The notes below the pieces were generated by a model. That model was given only the letters and a program-made list of their open reading frames with translations, had not been told where the DNA came from and did not search any database. Shown one piece after another: positions 15,101 through 30,100 of a stretch of DNA of 64,000 nucleotides (position 1 is its first letter; the number at the start of each line of letters is the position of its first letter). The position numbers and the translations under genes are program-made. Source of the stretch: Patiria pectinifera (Eukaryota > Echinodermata > Asteroidea > Valvatida > Asterinidae). The stretch spans positions 14,966,699 through 15,030,698 of the forward strand of contig CM057133.1 in NCBI GenBank assembly GCA_029964075.1. The letters are read 5' to 3'.

Positions 15101-18100
15101 GACCAGTCCCCCTCGCTGAAACTTGGAATATCGTTTTCGAAAAATTTACCTTCACCAGATTCATCTGGTGTTGAATGGACGCAATAGATGTTGTAATCAG
15201 GACAGCAGTCGCCGTAATGCTGGCAGACGGAATCACAATAGCAACCTCCTTGGCTGCCGTCGGTGTAACATCGGAACTGACAAGAAGCTGGGAGAGAAGG
15301 CAAAATAGAAAACGATAAGAACTCTTCAATAGGCCATATTTTTAAAACGAGGACGATGTACAGGAAGCCATTTCCCGTGTGCAATTTTTTAACGAACCAA
15401 GTATGGTCAATGACCATAATGCGCATGCGTCCGTTGGTAACAGAATGGTTCTCGGACTTATAACTTCTCTTTGAAAAAAATCCTTCAGAGCCATGAATCT
15501 GAAGAAAAGACTGAATTATATTTTATCGATCATCAGGAGTTGATTCAACACAATTTGGGGAACAAAAATCACCTTTTGGGAAAAAAATTGCAAATGTCCA
15601 ATTCCCTCCAGAAATTGAACCTCAAACCTCCAGCATTGATATGTAGCTATTTAAGGCACACGCCAGGGCGTGGACCGTCGTGGAATATAAGCTATAAGAA
15701 CTTGTTCCGAATCAGGCGACATATTTAGGTGTTCACGTGAAATGCTTCACGCATGAGCATTATTATGGTCTTTGACTATACTTGGAAGCATGAACAAAAT
15801 GTTTCCCATGCAGATACAACATTAGAAATATGTTTGGACAGTGAAGCTCACTACTTCGCTAAAAAAATAAGGGCCAATTAGAAATGAAATACGTTTTGGA
15901 TATTAATGTCAATCTGTTAATACAATTGCCAAGAAAGGTTGCTTTGTAAGACAAATAAAAGGAGCCTTGGATAAAAACTAAAAAGCAAGCACACTAGCTC
16001 GTGAAGAACATACAAAAACCGTGACCAATTTTGTTTTCCAAGAAGGTGCCTAGTCTTTTTGTTTTCGACACCTTTCCAGTCTATCGCAAGTTGTACCTTA
16101 TAATGTATCAATCACTTACCATCTCCGAAGACATCAGTTTCAGGTTCACGTGTGCAAACAGAAGTGAAGTTTGAACAGCAGTCAACGAAATACGTACACG
16201 CTGAGTCGCAATAACATCCTCCTTGACTGCCCGAGGAGTAACATCGATTCACACATGTAGCTTAAACGAGAATGTTGTAGTAAGTTTTGATTAAACTGAA
16301 AGCCTGAATGATATGAAGCTACTCATCAAAGCAGATTCGATTTGAGCCCAAAGTAAATTCAGTTCAAAGCAACAGAATATAATAACAGTTATCAAATAAC
16401 CAGTTAAAACAAAAATATCATCCAAGTATCTCTAATGTTACTTTATCCTTAATTCTGTGATATGATAAGCATCACTCAGAAAAGAGTTTGATGCTGAGCT
16501 GTGGTAATCTATATATGTCATTGTAGTGCAATTGAAGAATGTTTCTCCAAGAATAAATCGAAGCCCAAAGTCGTTTCCACCACAAGCCAGTTTACCTGTT
16601 CCCGAGCCAACATGTGGATGTGAATGGTCATAGTAGATAATTCTATGTCTTTGCGACAAACGTCCAAGATGCAAACCAACATTTTCCCCCTGCATAATTA
16701 CCTTCGCCAGAGTCATCTGGTGTTGAATGAACGCAATAGATGTTGTAGTCGGGACAGCAGTCGCCAAAAGAAGTGCACGCGGAATCACAATAGCAACCTC
16801 CTTGACTGCCTCCGGTAAAACACCTGAACTGACAAATTCCTGAAAGTGCGTTAAAAATAGGAAATATCAGAGATGTCATGTTTAGGCCAAAAAAAAAAAT
16901 AGTTCTGCTTCCGATTACATGCCTTTCAAAAATAGGGTCGGTCGGTCGGAAATTCTTTTTTTTTTGCCAATTTTTTTTATGCAGATTGAATGGGGTATTC
17001 AATTATATGCAAAGTTTTAGCCTGAACTATTTCTATTGCACTACGAAAGCTATACACGAAATGGCAACAAAAAGTGAGTAAAACCTACCTTTAATTATTG
17101 TCAATATATTTACGTTCGATAATTTAAAAAAATAATGGAAAATTCAGGCCGTTCGCACCATATGCACAACGCTAGTCAAGACGCGGGGAGCTGGCCAAAA
17201 CTCCGAGGTGTGTGATGCGAGCATGTGTGGCGAGCGGCCCGCCATGGGCCGACAGATCTGTTTTTACCGGTCAACAATTTCGGGAAACACGCGGCATGTA
17301 TCACTCCAAATACGAGTAGTGTGATCTCAAAATGAACTCTTGAACACAGAAAATACATACACAGACAAGCTAGATCAATTCTGTAAATTAACTTGCAAAA
17401 ATGTTCTCTTTCCATCGGTGTTTTCTTGGCATTTTTACGATGTCGAATCCGACAAGTTGACAGTGGCCTGCACTGTACTGAAAGCGTGCTATCGGTCGCG
17501 CATAGCTAGCTATGGACTGGTTACCGCATTTTCATTATGTCTTCTAAATTGGCCCCTGCGCGGCGGCGCGGCGGGAACCAGTCATCGCCATGTGATTATA
17601 GTCACCGTGCGTGACATCGAATTGCGAAGTAGTTATATGATCGCGAAGCAAATTTGTAATTAATGACGGAGGTTTCTTTTGAAAAAAGCGAATGTAAGTA
17701 AGAAAACAAATAAATACAAGCATTTTTGGATGCAAAAGGGTTGTTGAGAGGTATTTTGTGAAGACAGAAAAGACAGATTTTATTTTTATTTATTAATTTT
17801 TTTTTTATTTTTTTTATTTTTTTTAATTTTTTTTTTGGAATTGCCGATAAAATTTTTAGGGTAGCAGCCTAAAAATAGGGTCGGTCGGGTACCGGAAGCA
17901 GAACTATTCTTTTTTAGCGTGAATTTAACTCCATGTCATGAATTTGTTCCTAATAGAATAAAACAATCCCTTACTATATAGCGCAGGGTTAAAAACCATG
18001 TCCAATCATAAGAAACGCTATGCTATGTATGAGAAGGGAAAATGAAGAACAAACAAACAAATTCGCATAATTCTTTACCGGATAAACCCCAAATAGCCAC

Positions 18101-21100
18101 ATAGGTGGACAATTTCTTTTTTATTGAAAAGATTAAATGGTATGAAAAGTGATACGCAAACACTTACCGTCTCCAAATACGTCATTTTCAGGTGCACGTG
18201 AGCATACGGAAGTGAAGTCCGAACAACAATCGCCCCAATACGTACATGCAGAGTCACAAAAACATCCTCCTTGACTGCCCCAGGTGTAACAGCGATTAAC
18301 GCAGGTTGCTAAAAAATAGAATGTTGTAGACAGGCATTGAGGCTTGACACTTTTGAAGAATTGTCAAACCAGTCACAAGTGTTTATATCTACAGTTCAAT
18401 TGATCAATTGTTCAACAGACGATTTTCCTCCTTCAAATGGGTGGGGCAGAAATATTTGTTTATCCAAGTTAAAAGTCAATACACTGAAACAAGGTTGGTT
18501 TGGGTCACTGCTAAGTATTTTGAGGATTAAGAAAATTGTCTGCAGATTCCTTAAAGTGTCATCTAATTTTTAACTGAAATCATTGAATTACTGTAAAAAA
18601 TCACTTGAATATACAAAGCAAGAACATTTCAGATATACCTTCGCCGGGGACATCTGGTGATGTATGGACGCAGTAGATACTGTAATCTTGACAGCAGTCG
18701 CCATAATTTGGGCAGACGGAATCACAGTAGCATCCTCCTTGGCTGCCTTGAGCGTAACATCGAAACTGACACGAAGCTGGATGAGAGACAACAAAAACAT
18801 TACAATAAAACAGGAACATCTTCAAACACATATTTGTAAATTAGAAAAACGGTTATTGAAATAAACCATCCATGTTTTCGCCTATAGTTAGTTGAAGACC
18901 AATATTGAAAAATTAAATACTCATAACAAAACGTTTTAAACTGACAAGGTGTGCAAGACTATCATGACTACTTTTTTTTTTTACAACAAAGTGATAAAGG
19001 CAGTTTATTGTTTTACCTGCACCAGGGACATCAGTTCCAGGAGAACGTGTGCAAACAGAATCGAAGTCTGAACAGCAGTCACCGAAGAATTTACACGCCG
19101 AGTCGCAATAACACCCTCCTTGACTGCCCCAGGAGTAACAGCGGTTGACGCAAGTTGCTAAAAAAGGTGGTTATCGATAAATTAATTTTTGAGTTGCATC
19201 GCAATTTCTGTTAATCGAACAATACTAATTACAAGTTGAAGTTTGCTTTTAATACTACGTTATTTAAAATACATAAAAGGTAGCTCTACATTATAAACTT
19301 CTTTTTTTTTCAGCCGAGCCTGCAGGACTTTGATAATATTTCCCCTTTTTTGTAGTGCGGCGCTTTTAGAAACATTGTATAAAATTCTGAAATACCAAAA
19401 GGGGTACTTGCAACTTACATTGCAACTTTATGATTACATTGTGCAGATGAATAGTGAAAGTTAATTAAAATTCCTGTATAGTGCCAGATGGCGACAAATG
19501 CTATTCTTGGCTAGGAAAATGTCGATTTAAAACAATGGCACTGTTAAAGTTAACATTTTGTCATTGTCCTTACACTAATGATGCATTTCAATTGTGCACT
19601 AATGCGATCAGTATCGGACGAAAAGCATTTGTACCCAACGCCTATCTCTACATACATCCTCAAAATTGTCTCACTGCATGATACAAGAATCTTTAAACTG
19701 CCTCATATAGGCCTATTAAATTCGTTCTTCTCGAAGATTCACAAGCACTGAAACGTTTCACATGAATAAAAAAAAAACCATTTACCAGCACCGGGAACAT
19801 CATTTGAAGGTTGCCGAGAGCAAACGGAACTGAAGTCTGAACAGCAGTCATTGAAAAACGGACACGCTGAGTCGCAGTAGCATCCTCCTTGACTGCCTGA
19901 GGAGTAACACCGATTGACGCAGGTAGCTAAAAACGAGGGTAATGTGGGTAAATCATCAAAATCGAAACCTGATTTAACCTGAGTTACTATAAAAAACATT
20001 CACAGAAAGTTTTGGGAACGGCCAAAGGTGTAATAGACATTTTCATATTGAAGCTTTAACGTTTCCCACTCTAAGAAAGGATCCACAAGGGTTTCGAGAT
20101 TCCAGGTTCAAAAGTGAAGGTGAGGTCTTAACAGAAGTCATGAGATCGTTTTCAAGGCATCAACTTTATTACCTTCGCCAGAGTCATTCAGAGCTGAATG
20201 GACGCAATACATATTGTAATCAGGACAGCAGTCGCCGTAATTTGGGCAGACAGAATCACAATAGCAACCTCCTTGACTACCAGATGTGTAACATCGGAAT
20301 TGACAAGAAGCTGGAACGAAGCGAACATAAAAAACAACAATGACTTTTTTCAACTGGAGAATAAGCATGAACAAGTTTTGAGATATCACAGGTAATTGTG
20401 AATCTTCAGGTCCTGCAATAATGCAAGCACGTTTGTTTGAACTAATATAACGTTTCCCCCCAAAATGACTTGATTTAAGACTATGTGTGAATTGAATAAA
20501 GACTTTAGCATACTGCAGAGGCCCAATTTTCGGGAACTAAAATGTTTCTACCCGGAAAATCCTTCAGGCGAGAAGTACACAAAAGCCATTTTAATTCTAA
20601 CGTTTACTCAGGTATATAGTATATGCCTAGTTGATAGTTTTGTTTTCCATTTGATTGATCTCTCCAACTGTTACCATTTCTTTGTAAAAGCGTTCAAAAG
20701 AGTGCACTCCTGACGAAACGATAACGAAGAGAGTCAAAGCTTCTTTTTCAAACATCCCTTTCATCGTGTTTTCCACACAAAAAACCCGATAACATCGTTT
20801 GAATTACACCAGTAATTCTGGAATCACTTACCGTCTCCAGAGACATCATTGTCAGGTGCTCGTGTGCAGAGAAATGTGAAGTCTGAACAGCAGTCACCGA
20901 AAAAAGTACAAGCTGAGTCACAGTAACATCCTCCTTGGCTGCCCCAGGAGTAACAGCGATTTAGGCAGGTTGCTAAAATGAGGGTAATTGAGATCAACAC
21001 AGTGATGGCCACAATATTCAGAAAGTTTCGACATTTTTTTGGGAGCCAGATCTCCAGCAGACAATTATGAACCACACGGATAATTTCAGTGTGGTTTAGA

Positions 21101-24100
21101 TTTAATAAGTTAATAAGGTGCACAGAGCCGATATGACAATAACATAACGAGATCTTCACTTGTGTCTGTGGTTGTCTTTATAATCATGGTGCATTGCAAG
21201 GGTGTGCGAATTAGAATAATGCAGCTTAATGATTCTTGCTGTCAATTCCCAGCGATTAATTTCTGCAGGACCGGGGCTACGGAGCACCAGCAGTCTACGC
21301 AGTGCGCAGGGCTCCACCAAGCCACAAAGACGTGAACAGGCTTCATTTTCCTTCAAGCCCTTGAAACCCAAGTATGTAGTATTGTACTTGTATAAAGTGA
21401 GTCATTCGAATCATAACTCATATGGATTTTCCAATTGAATAACTGAGATTTTGTTAGGTTCCATGTCCGCTGTTGTTTGGCTGTGATTAGCCAAGTAGTT
21501 ATCAAGGGAAAGCAATTAGGGATTATTTAGGCCTACTGTGCCCCTGTACCGGATGTTGGACGCGCATGTGCAGGAATGATGTGGTGTCAATCTTGTGCGC
21601 GCCTGCATGGTGGAAGATGGCGACAAAAACAAATTCACTGTGCCATTTACTGAACGCTTGCCGCCAAGGGCCAGATGCGAAACAGGGTAGCGGTCGACAC
21701 GACTTTTGAATATTTGTACTTACCTTCGCCAGAGTTATCCGGTGTAGAATGGACGCAGTAGATATTGTAATCTGGACAGCAGTCGCCGTAACTCGGGCAG
21801 ACGGAATCACAATAGCAACCCCCTTGACTGCCGTCAGTATAGCATCTGAACTGACAGGAAGCTGGTAGAAGTGTAAAACAGAAAACACAACTTCAATCTC
21901 AATAATTACAAACCATCCATGCAATTAGTTTCGGAAATAGATTATGTAGTCGCTATGCGATAGCTTGCTTTTTTAAAAATTAATAAATGCAACCTTTACT
22001 GGGAAGGAGCTGAAACTCTTGTACACTGAAAACAAAACTCGTGCAAATGCCGAAGCAATAAAAAAAAACCCAATAATCTTAATGTTCTCCGTCTTTTCTG
22101 TTTTCAAAATGAATGTCACAATGTAAATCAAACATTCTACTTATATATCACTTACGATCTCCAGGCACATTATTTCCAGGTGCGCGAGTGCAAACCGAAG
22201 TGAAGTCTGAACAGCAGTCATCCCAATACGTACATGCGGAGTCACAAAAACATCCTCCTTGACTACCCGAGGAGTAGCAGCGATTAACGCAGGTTGCTGA
22301 AAGGAGTGTGTCATAGGTTCATTTTATGTAATTAACTGAATACCAAAACTTCATAATGGCCCACATTGGCACTTTTACAATAGCTCGGACTATTTAATCC
22401 CCGATTTACTTTGAGAAAGCAACATACCAAAGCAGATTTCATCACAGTTCAGATTTACTACATTTCAAGCCATTTTGAAGTAAACTGAAGGTAACTTTTT
22501 GTAACAGTCTCTTTGAATATCAAAATCCCCATATCTTTTTTCCATGGTGAACGCGCAAAGCGAAACACTATAAAACCCCAACAACAGTTGTATATATATT
22601 AGTACTTACCTTCACCAGAGTCATCTGGAGCTGAATGGACACAATACATATTGTAATCAGGACAGCAGTCGCCGTAATCCTTGCACACGGAATCACAATA
22701 GCAGCCTCCTTGACTGCCGTCAGTATAGCATCTAAACTGACAGGAAGCTTAGCGGAAAAGAACCGTAAAAACATTCACACTAAACATTTCAAATTCCGAA
22801 GGTATTCATTGAAACAAATATTTATAGGCTACGTGGATGCTTCATCAAATGCGATAGTAAAGTTAAGGTCCCCCTTCTTAAACTTTTCAAATAGCATGCA
22901 CAAAAGCTGCTGGATTATTGTGTTTGAAAGACGGCATGGTTGTGTATCTTGAGAGAAACCGTGTGACAAGTTTACCCCCTCCCCCTCAAAAAAGATTTTG
23001 CAAATATGCCGAACGTGATGTCCGAAGAGCATCAATATGATAGACAGATGAAAAGTAACATTCTTTTTTATAACGCAGGCAGAAAACATCTCCAAACGAT
23101 GAAAAATCTTCACAAAACTAAACAGAAAGTGGGGTCTTAAAGGCAACAATAACTTCATTAGGAGTTCTTTGATTAGAGAAATAAGAACACCTCAGAATTC
23201 TCTCAACAATTATTTTATGAGCACTTCTGGTGCTGCGACAGTCCAAAAAAAAACACGCGGGACATTTGAACCAGAACCAGAGAAATAATGCATTTATGAG
23301 TTATTCAGCGTGTGTTGTTAACTCTTACAAACATAAAACCTCTACAAGCAAAGACTTGAAATCAATATCCACTTTTTAACAAAATCCCTGCCATCAAACA
23401 CCCGAACAGTTTTTAAAAACAATTTGATACATTTCGCAAACTGCATTATTGGAATATTCCAAATGCCAAGGCACTTTCAGAATTTTTTTGGAACCCGCGT
23501 AAATAAAACTTGTTAGTAATCACTTACCATCTCCAAAGACATCATTCTCAGGTGCGCGTGTGCAAACAGAATTGAAGTCTGAACAGCAGTCACCGAAATA
23601 CGTACACGCCGAGTCACAATAACATCCTCCTTGACTGCCCGAGGAGTAACAATGAGTCACGCAGCTTGCTGCAAAAAAAGGTAATGTTTAATTACAATGA
23701 GACAGCCTTAACCCTAAAAGGGCCGGGGGGGGGGGGGGCGGCCCCGCCTCTCGACTTTTTCGGCGATAACCTTTAAAAAATGTTCGTTCGCGACCCGAGC
23801 CTTGCGTATCTTTTGACACCAAAAACATGAAAATCAGACCAGGGGTTGTCGCGCAGCGAAAATTTTTCCGTGAAGCCTGAATTTTCCCATATACGTCATG
23901 TACACAGACCAGAATTGCCATTCATACATATGAATAATTAATTAGCCATAATTCCAAAACCCTTTGACCTTTGGTCATGAAATTTCTTGGGTATGTTCAT
24001 GAAGAGTTGCTCTATGCATGTACTGAGTTCCAAAAATTTTCGTCACTCGATGGCTGAGATCTTGGGGGGGGGGCATCCGGGGGGGGTATATACCCCTACA

Positions 24101-27100
24101 CTTTTCGACCGCGGGGATAGGCTATTGAATCATCCCCCACTTTTTTGATGAGAAAAAAAAATGAGGATTTTGAGGAATTTTCTGAACTAAAATGTATTCA
24201 ATAGCGCAGGAGAAATGGAGAAATAAAGTACAAAAAGCTTTCAAAAATGTAAGCGCGAGTATACATAATATTATTGATAAAGAGCGTCCCGTTATAATGT
24301 GGTGTCAAGCACCACCCCCCTTTTTCGAATGGCCACGGCCGGGCAATTAGGGCGTTTCATGTGGCACCAAGAGTTTGCCACACAGAGTTCATTTTTCTTA
24401 GTGTATTGTGGGAGATGGTCGACAGATTCGCAGGGCGGGACATTTGAAATTGTTAGTTTTTTCCGGTCAGTACTTTCGTAAGCGTATATGATTCGAGTAT
24501 AAATGTGCCTTCTTCTTTTCTTTGTATCAATATGGTGTTTTTAGTAAGGCGGCAGAATGCTTTACCCGAATTTATAACCATTTAGCTTAGAATTTTGGTC
24601 ATCCCCTATCCCCCCCCCCACTCGACCACTAGCACAGATTTACGCCACAGTCCGTCATTGCACTCGCGTGGTCACGATTCTAATTTGACGTCAATGTGAC
24701 ATTGTATTATAATGGCATCTTTCCCTAGACTTAGCATAAGTACAAGAAGAGATGAATTTGCCCAAGCTAAGGGAACTGAATTAGAATCAGACAAACAAAA
24801 TTCCATCGTAAAAATTTGGAAACGGTTCAGTGTTTGATATAAATATATTGAGATAGGGGAAACTTGCTAGAATTTCTCTCAATCATAGCGACGTGTCAGT
24901 GCCGGCCGAAAAACGCACGATGTGAAACAATAATTGATGAGACACAATAAGGACGAGCTTGGTAGGGTTAATTGCTCATAGTGACTCTGAATAGTCAACT
25001 GCTTGGTACATAAGAATGATTGTAGAAAAGAGTTACGTAACAGCATTCATGTGTATAGCACGATGCTGATGCATCTTTCGTGCAGCTATGAAACACAAAG
25101 TAACTCTTCCACGGCGGAAATAAACATTATGTTTTAAACGCAAGGAGAAAAGCACCTACTGAAACAGCCTAGTTGTTAAGCTGTCTGACGGCGGACCCAG
25201 GGTTAGGGGTTCGAATCCGCTTGGTGTCACTTTTTGGTTTTCGATGCCCGTGGATCTGTCATTTAAGAGTATTAATTTCCTGTCGTCATTTACCAACTGC
25301 AGTTAGCTCGGTCGGTCGGTAAGCTGACTCACAAGTTGGGACTGTCTGCGAAGTCCAGGTTGGCATCTGCGTATAGGTACGGGGTTCTTTTGCTGACTCG
25401 GCAGCAAGGCTTAGGGTGCCACCTCGTTTCCTCCCTTTATGGTGCCTGACTTTCGAGTTACATGGATGGACAGGGAAGGAGGTGTGGTGGGCCGGGTACC
25501 GAGTCCCAGAAGAGTTCTATATGGAAGTCGGTAAGGGGCTCATTGAGTTAGGGTCATAAGTCCGACTCCTGAAGACTTGGCCATCGCCACATAACTTTTT
25601 GTTTTATTTTCTTTCTTTTCTATCGGACAATTGCGAGAATGATTAATTTGTTGAGAGCTTGTACTGTAATCGTAGAAAATTAATTTTTAAAATTGCTCGA
25701 AAATACAAAATTCAATTCAGCTACAATGTTTTTATTCCATTGTCGCAAAAATGCATGTACATGCTCTCAGTACCTTTGCGCATACCTTGTTCAGGCCTGT
25801 TCCCTGATCCCAGACTGCAGGGTGGGGTCTTTAAATCCGATAGTGGAATTTTTTATATTTTTTATATGCACAGCTGTAGCTGTCAACCCCCGTATATGAA
25901 GCGACTTCGCGCGGCAGCTTGAGCCGACATGACAGAATGTACAATCTTTTGACATGGGTTTCGGAACCGGATTTTAGCTGGGGCAGCGGTGTTTATTATT
26001 TACATTCTCCACTTTGTTCGTATTTCCTCTTCCTTTCCCCTTCCTTCTCCATTCTTCGGAACACTGGTGCCTAGGGCCTACGAAAAACTTAATCCAGGCC
26101 TGCCTTTATATAGAATTATAATGTACCAAGCGTCAATGAGGCAAGCATAGTTGTTGTAATGTAAACCAAAATCAATTTGCAAACCAGAATATGCATCCCA
26201 AGAAATGTGGGTTTTTTTTAAACCACATCAGCTTTATTTACCTGCATCGGGGTCACCTCCACCCGAATGGACGCAATAGGTATTGTAATCAGGACAGCAG
26301 TCGCCGTAACTTGGGCACAGAGAATCACAATAACAACCTCCTTGACTGCCGTCTTGGTAACATCGGAACTGACAGGAAGCTGGAAGAGAGGTAAAATAAA
26401 AAACGGTGAATTCAAATTTATATATACCAGTCGTAATTATGATTTGCTACCCTGCAGATAAAATATCCCTAAAAAAAAATCAGGACCAATAAACGGGCCC
26501 CCAACAAGATTCAAGATATGTTTCGTACATTTGTGTACACCAATCAGTAAACACACTTGGCCAACATACAATAACCCATAGAATAAGCGATATATGACTC
26601 AAATATTTTAGACACATCACAATAATAGGGAACGACAGATACCCCAAAATAGCATACGATCCGAGGGCAGAACCCATGGGACAAGATCAAGAGGAAGACC
26701 AACAAAGAGATGGCTCGACTGTCTCAGAACGGACTGCAGTACGACAGACATCTCACTGTCAGAAGCAAGTCGGCTAGCGTCCCACAGAAGTGTTTGGCAG
26801 GACACCGTGAAGCAGAAGCTGTCACACAGCCAGCTTGTGTGGAAGGCTAAGTTTAAGGTCAAGGTTAATCAGTAAACACATATTTCAATTGAACTCACGG
26901 TCTCCAACGACATCAGTTCCCGGTGCGCGTGAGCAAACGAAATTGAAGTCTGAACAGCAGTCGCCCCAATACGTGCACGCCGAGTCACAATAACATCCTC
27001 CTTGACTGCCCGCGGTGTAACAGCGATTAACGCAGGTTGCTTTAATAAAGAGAATAAACAACACTTTGCTTTAGTTGTAATTCTTAAAAATGAATGAAGT

Positions 27101-30100
27101 TGGAAGGAATTTATAGCAAATAGTGTTAAACTGACCTATTTAATGTTTTGTGTTCTTAGATGCTAGAAAAAAACCAAGAAAATAATTATGTTCTTGTACT
27201 CTGGTCCCCTGGTTCCACTTCAGGTGAAAATGAGCGATTTATAGACGTCGGGGGCTGGTAAGGTCAGGGAACCAGTCTAGCTTGCTCTTATATGTTACCA
27301 AATGCAAATAATAGTATGTGGACTTCTGTAATTAAATTTGGTAAATTGAAGCCAGTTATTTTTCAAACGATGGTGGACAATTGATTCTAAAATTCCACTT
27401 TGCTTTGAAGATGTCAGCCTACCAGGTGCCATGACTGTATGTACAGGATGCTTTAGACGGTCATTCACTAAAAGTCCATTCAAATGACAATAAGCTAAAC
27501 GGAAAATGACAAATGATAAGAATGGATTTGTTAGTCATGAAAAAAAAAACCCCACCACCTTGAAAATGTGTTTACCTTCCGATTTAACACACATTGGGTG
27601 GAAACTTTACATCATCAGGATAATTGATGTAGAGTTACTTCGCATATTCAACAAAAAAGCTCTCAGTCTTCGCTTGCAAACCAAATTTTAACATGCCAAT
27701 CTACAAGGTTTAGTTTGCCGTTATACTGTAGAGCTTAAAACAAAATCTAACAAATCGTCCGCAAATTAAGTCTTATTACCTTCACCGGAGTCATCAGTTG
27801 TAGAATGGTCGCAATAGGTATTGTAATCAGGACAGCAGTCGCCGTAAAATGGACAGGAAGAATCACAGTAGCAACCTCCTTGACTGCCGTCAGTATAGCA
27901 TCTGAACTGACAAGAAGCTGGAATAAAGGTAAAAAAAAAAAGAAGGGAATCATCAGTTTAATACACCACAAGTTAAACGTTTTTATGCAATCAATTGATT
28001 TCAAGACGAAGTTGTAAGTTTTGTACTGTGAGTGACAACCTACTTGATCGAACAAATAATGTCGTCAGACTTTTAAAGTGTGTCAAACAGTATGAACAGC
28101 TCTTCGGTCATAATCGTGAAAGAGAATGCAAATATTTTTTTCAGGAAAAAAGTGTTAATAACAACATATAACTTCCAAACCTGCTTTAATACTTTTCAAG
28201 GCTTATTAATAGAAGAATAAAAGTTTGTAAAATAATTTACTCCGTTGGGAAACCACATACCATCACCAGGGACGTCATCTTCAGGTGCGCGTTTGCATAC
28301 AGTAGTAAAGTCCGAACAGCAGTCATCGAAATACGTACACGCTGAATCACAATAACATCCTCCTTGACTGCCCCAGGAGTAACATCGGTCCACGCAGGTT
28401 GCTAAAAAGAGGGCGTAACAGTTTGAAGGTGAATGTCTTATAATGGGCCCTGACAAAAGACAAAACCCTATACCCTGATATGTGTATAAACCGCACTTTT
28501 CAAAGTGGTTTTTCACTATGGGCCGTAGGGCAAAAAAAACCACCACTCCTAGATATGAAAACGTCACTCTAAAAATAAGGACAAAATGGATAAACCGAAG
28601 AAGGTTGGTCAGCAATTGACTCGCACAGATCTTCCCTCAATTGGTTAAATACGAAAAACGTGTTCTGATGAAAATCCACAAGATTATGCTAGACTCCTTA
28701 CACCCATTACATAACTGTATCAAATACAAATGTTCAGGTTTTTGTCTTCACGCACCACGTTCGTTGCATTGAAAAAGATATTTGGCTATGGGGCCATCGC
28801 AGATTTGTCTTTAAAAAAAAATAAAGGTAGAGTAACAACCAATGGCAGACATTTTGAAAAATTTAAAAACAACCTGCTATTCCGACTTTATTTTTTTCTA
28901 AGGCGACGGCCCTATAGCCAAATATCTTTCTCATGACATACTCTGACTGTGTGCCAAATCCCAAAACTTGTTTCCTTCCTTGGTCAACATTTACCTTCAC
29001 CAGAGTCATCTGGCGTTGAATGGACGCAATACACATTGAAGTCATGACAGCAGTCGCCATAATTGGGGCAGACGGAATCACAATAGCAACCCCCTTGACT
29101 GCCTGAAGTGTAACATCGGAATTGGCAGGAAGCTGGAAAGAGGTAATTGACAAAATGTCATCTTCCTAAAAAGAACATCTATGTCAATAAGTATTTCATT
29201 CAAGTTTCAATAAGAACTCGCAATGTTGTGGGCTCCTGCTTAAAAGAATCAGAAAACAGGTTGAGTAGCGAAAACGACAATCGAACAAATATTCTGAATC
29301 CATTAGAATTTACAGGTTCCGCATGAAAAGTTCAACTCGTACCATCGCCAAAGACATCATTTCCAGGTGCGCGTGTGCAAACAGCAGTGAAGTCTGAACA
29401 GCAGTCACCGAAAAAAGTACACCCGGAGTCGCAATAACATCCTCCTTGACTGCCCGAGGAGTAACATCGATTGACGCAGCTTGCTAAAACAGGGATGACA
29501 GAGGCAAACATAAAAAAAGTTTTTAAATAAGTTTCATGGGGGTCAAACATGGAAATGAGGATTGGCTTCGAATGGACCGTAGTCACAAGGGAGGTAAGAT
29601 ATTGCTCAATTATCAGTGTGATGAAGAGTTTATCTGCAGAGCCGGACAATGAGCTTTCAGCGCAATTTGTTTTACCACTGAACATTTCGCTAATGGAGTC
29701 ATGGAATAAATTATACTTTTTACTTTGGCCCTTTAACTTTAAGGGTTAAGGCCCTGTACGAATGGAACCCAAAAATAATTTTATTAACAGTAAAGCACGT
29801 ACCATCACCAGGGTTATCAGTTGCAGGTTGGCGAGTGCAAACAGAGCTGAAGTCAGAACAACAGTCATTGAAAGACGGGCACGCTGAGTCGCAGAAACAT
29901 CCTCCTTGACTGCCCGAGGAGTAACATCGATTGGCACAGGTTGCTAAAACGAGGGTAATGTGGGTAAATCATCAAAACCGAAACCTGATTTAACCTGAGT
30001 TACTATAAAAAACATTCACAGGAAGTTTTGGGAACGGCCAAAGGTGTAATAGACATTTTCATATTGAAGCTTTAACGTTTCCCACTCTAAGAAAGGATCC

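Noticed and set aside
22829..23158. 109-codon minus-strand open frame
   Set aside because: No recognisable domain and no cysteine pattern; sits within the S21-S20 intron.
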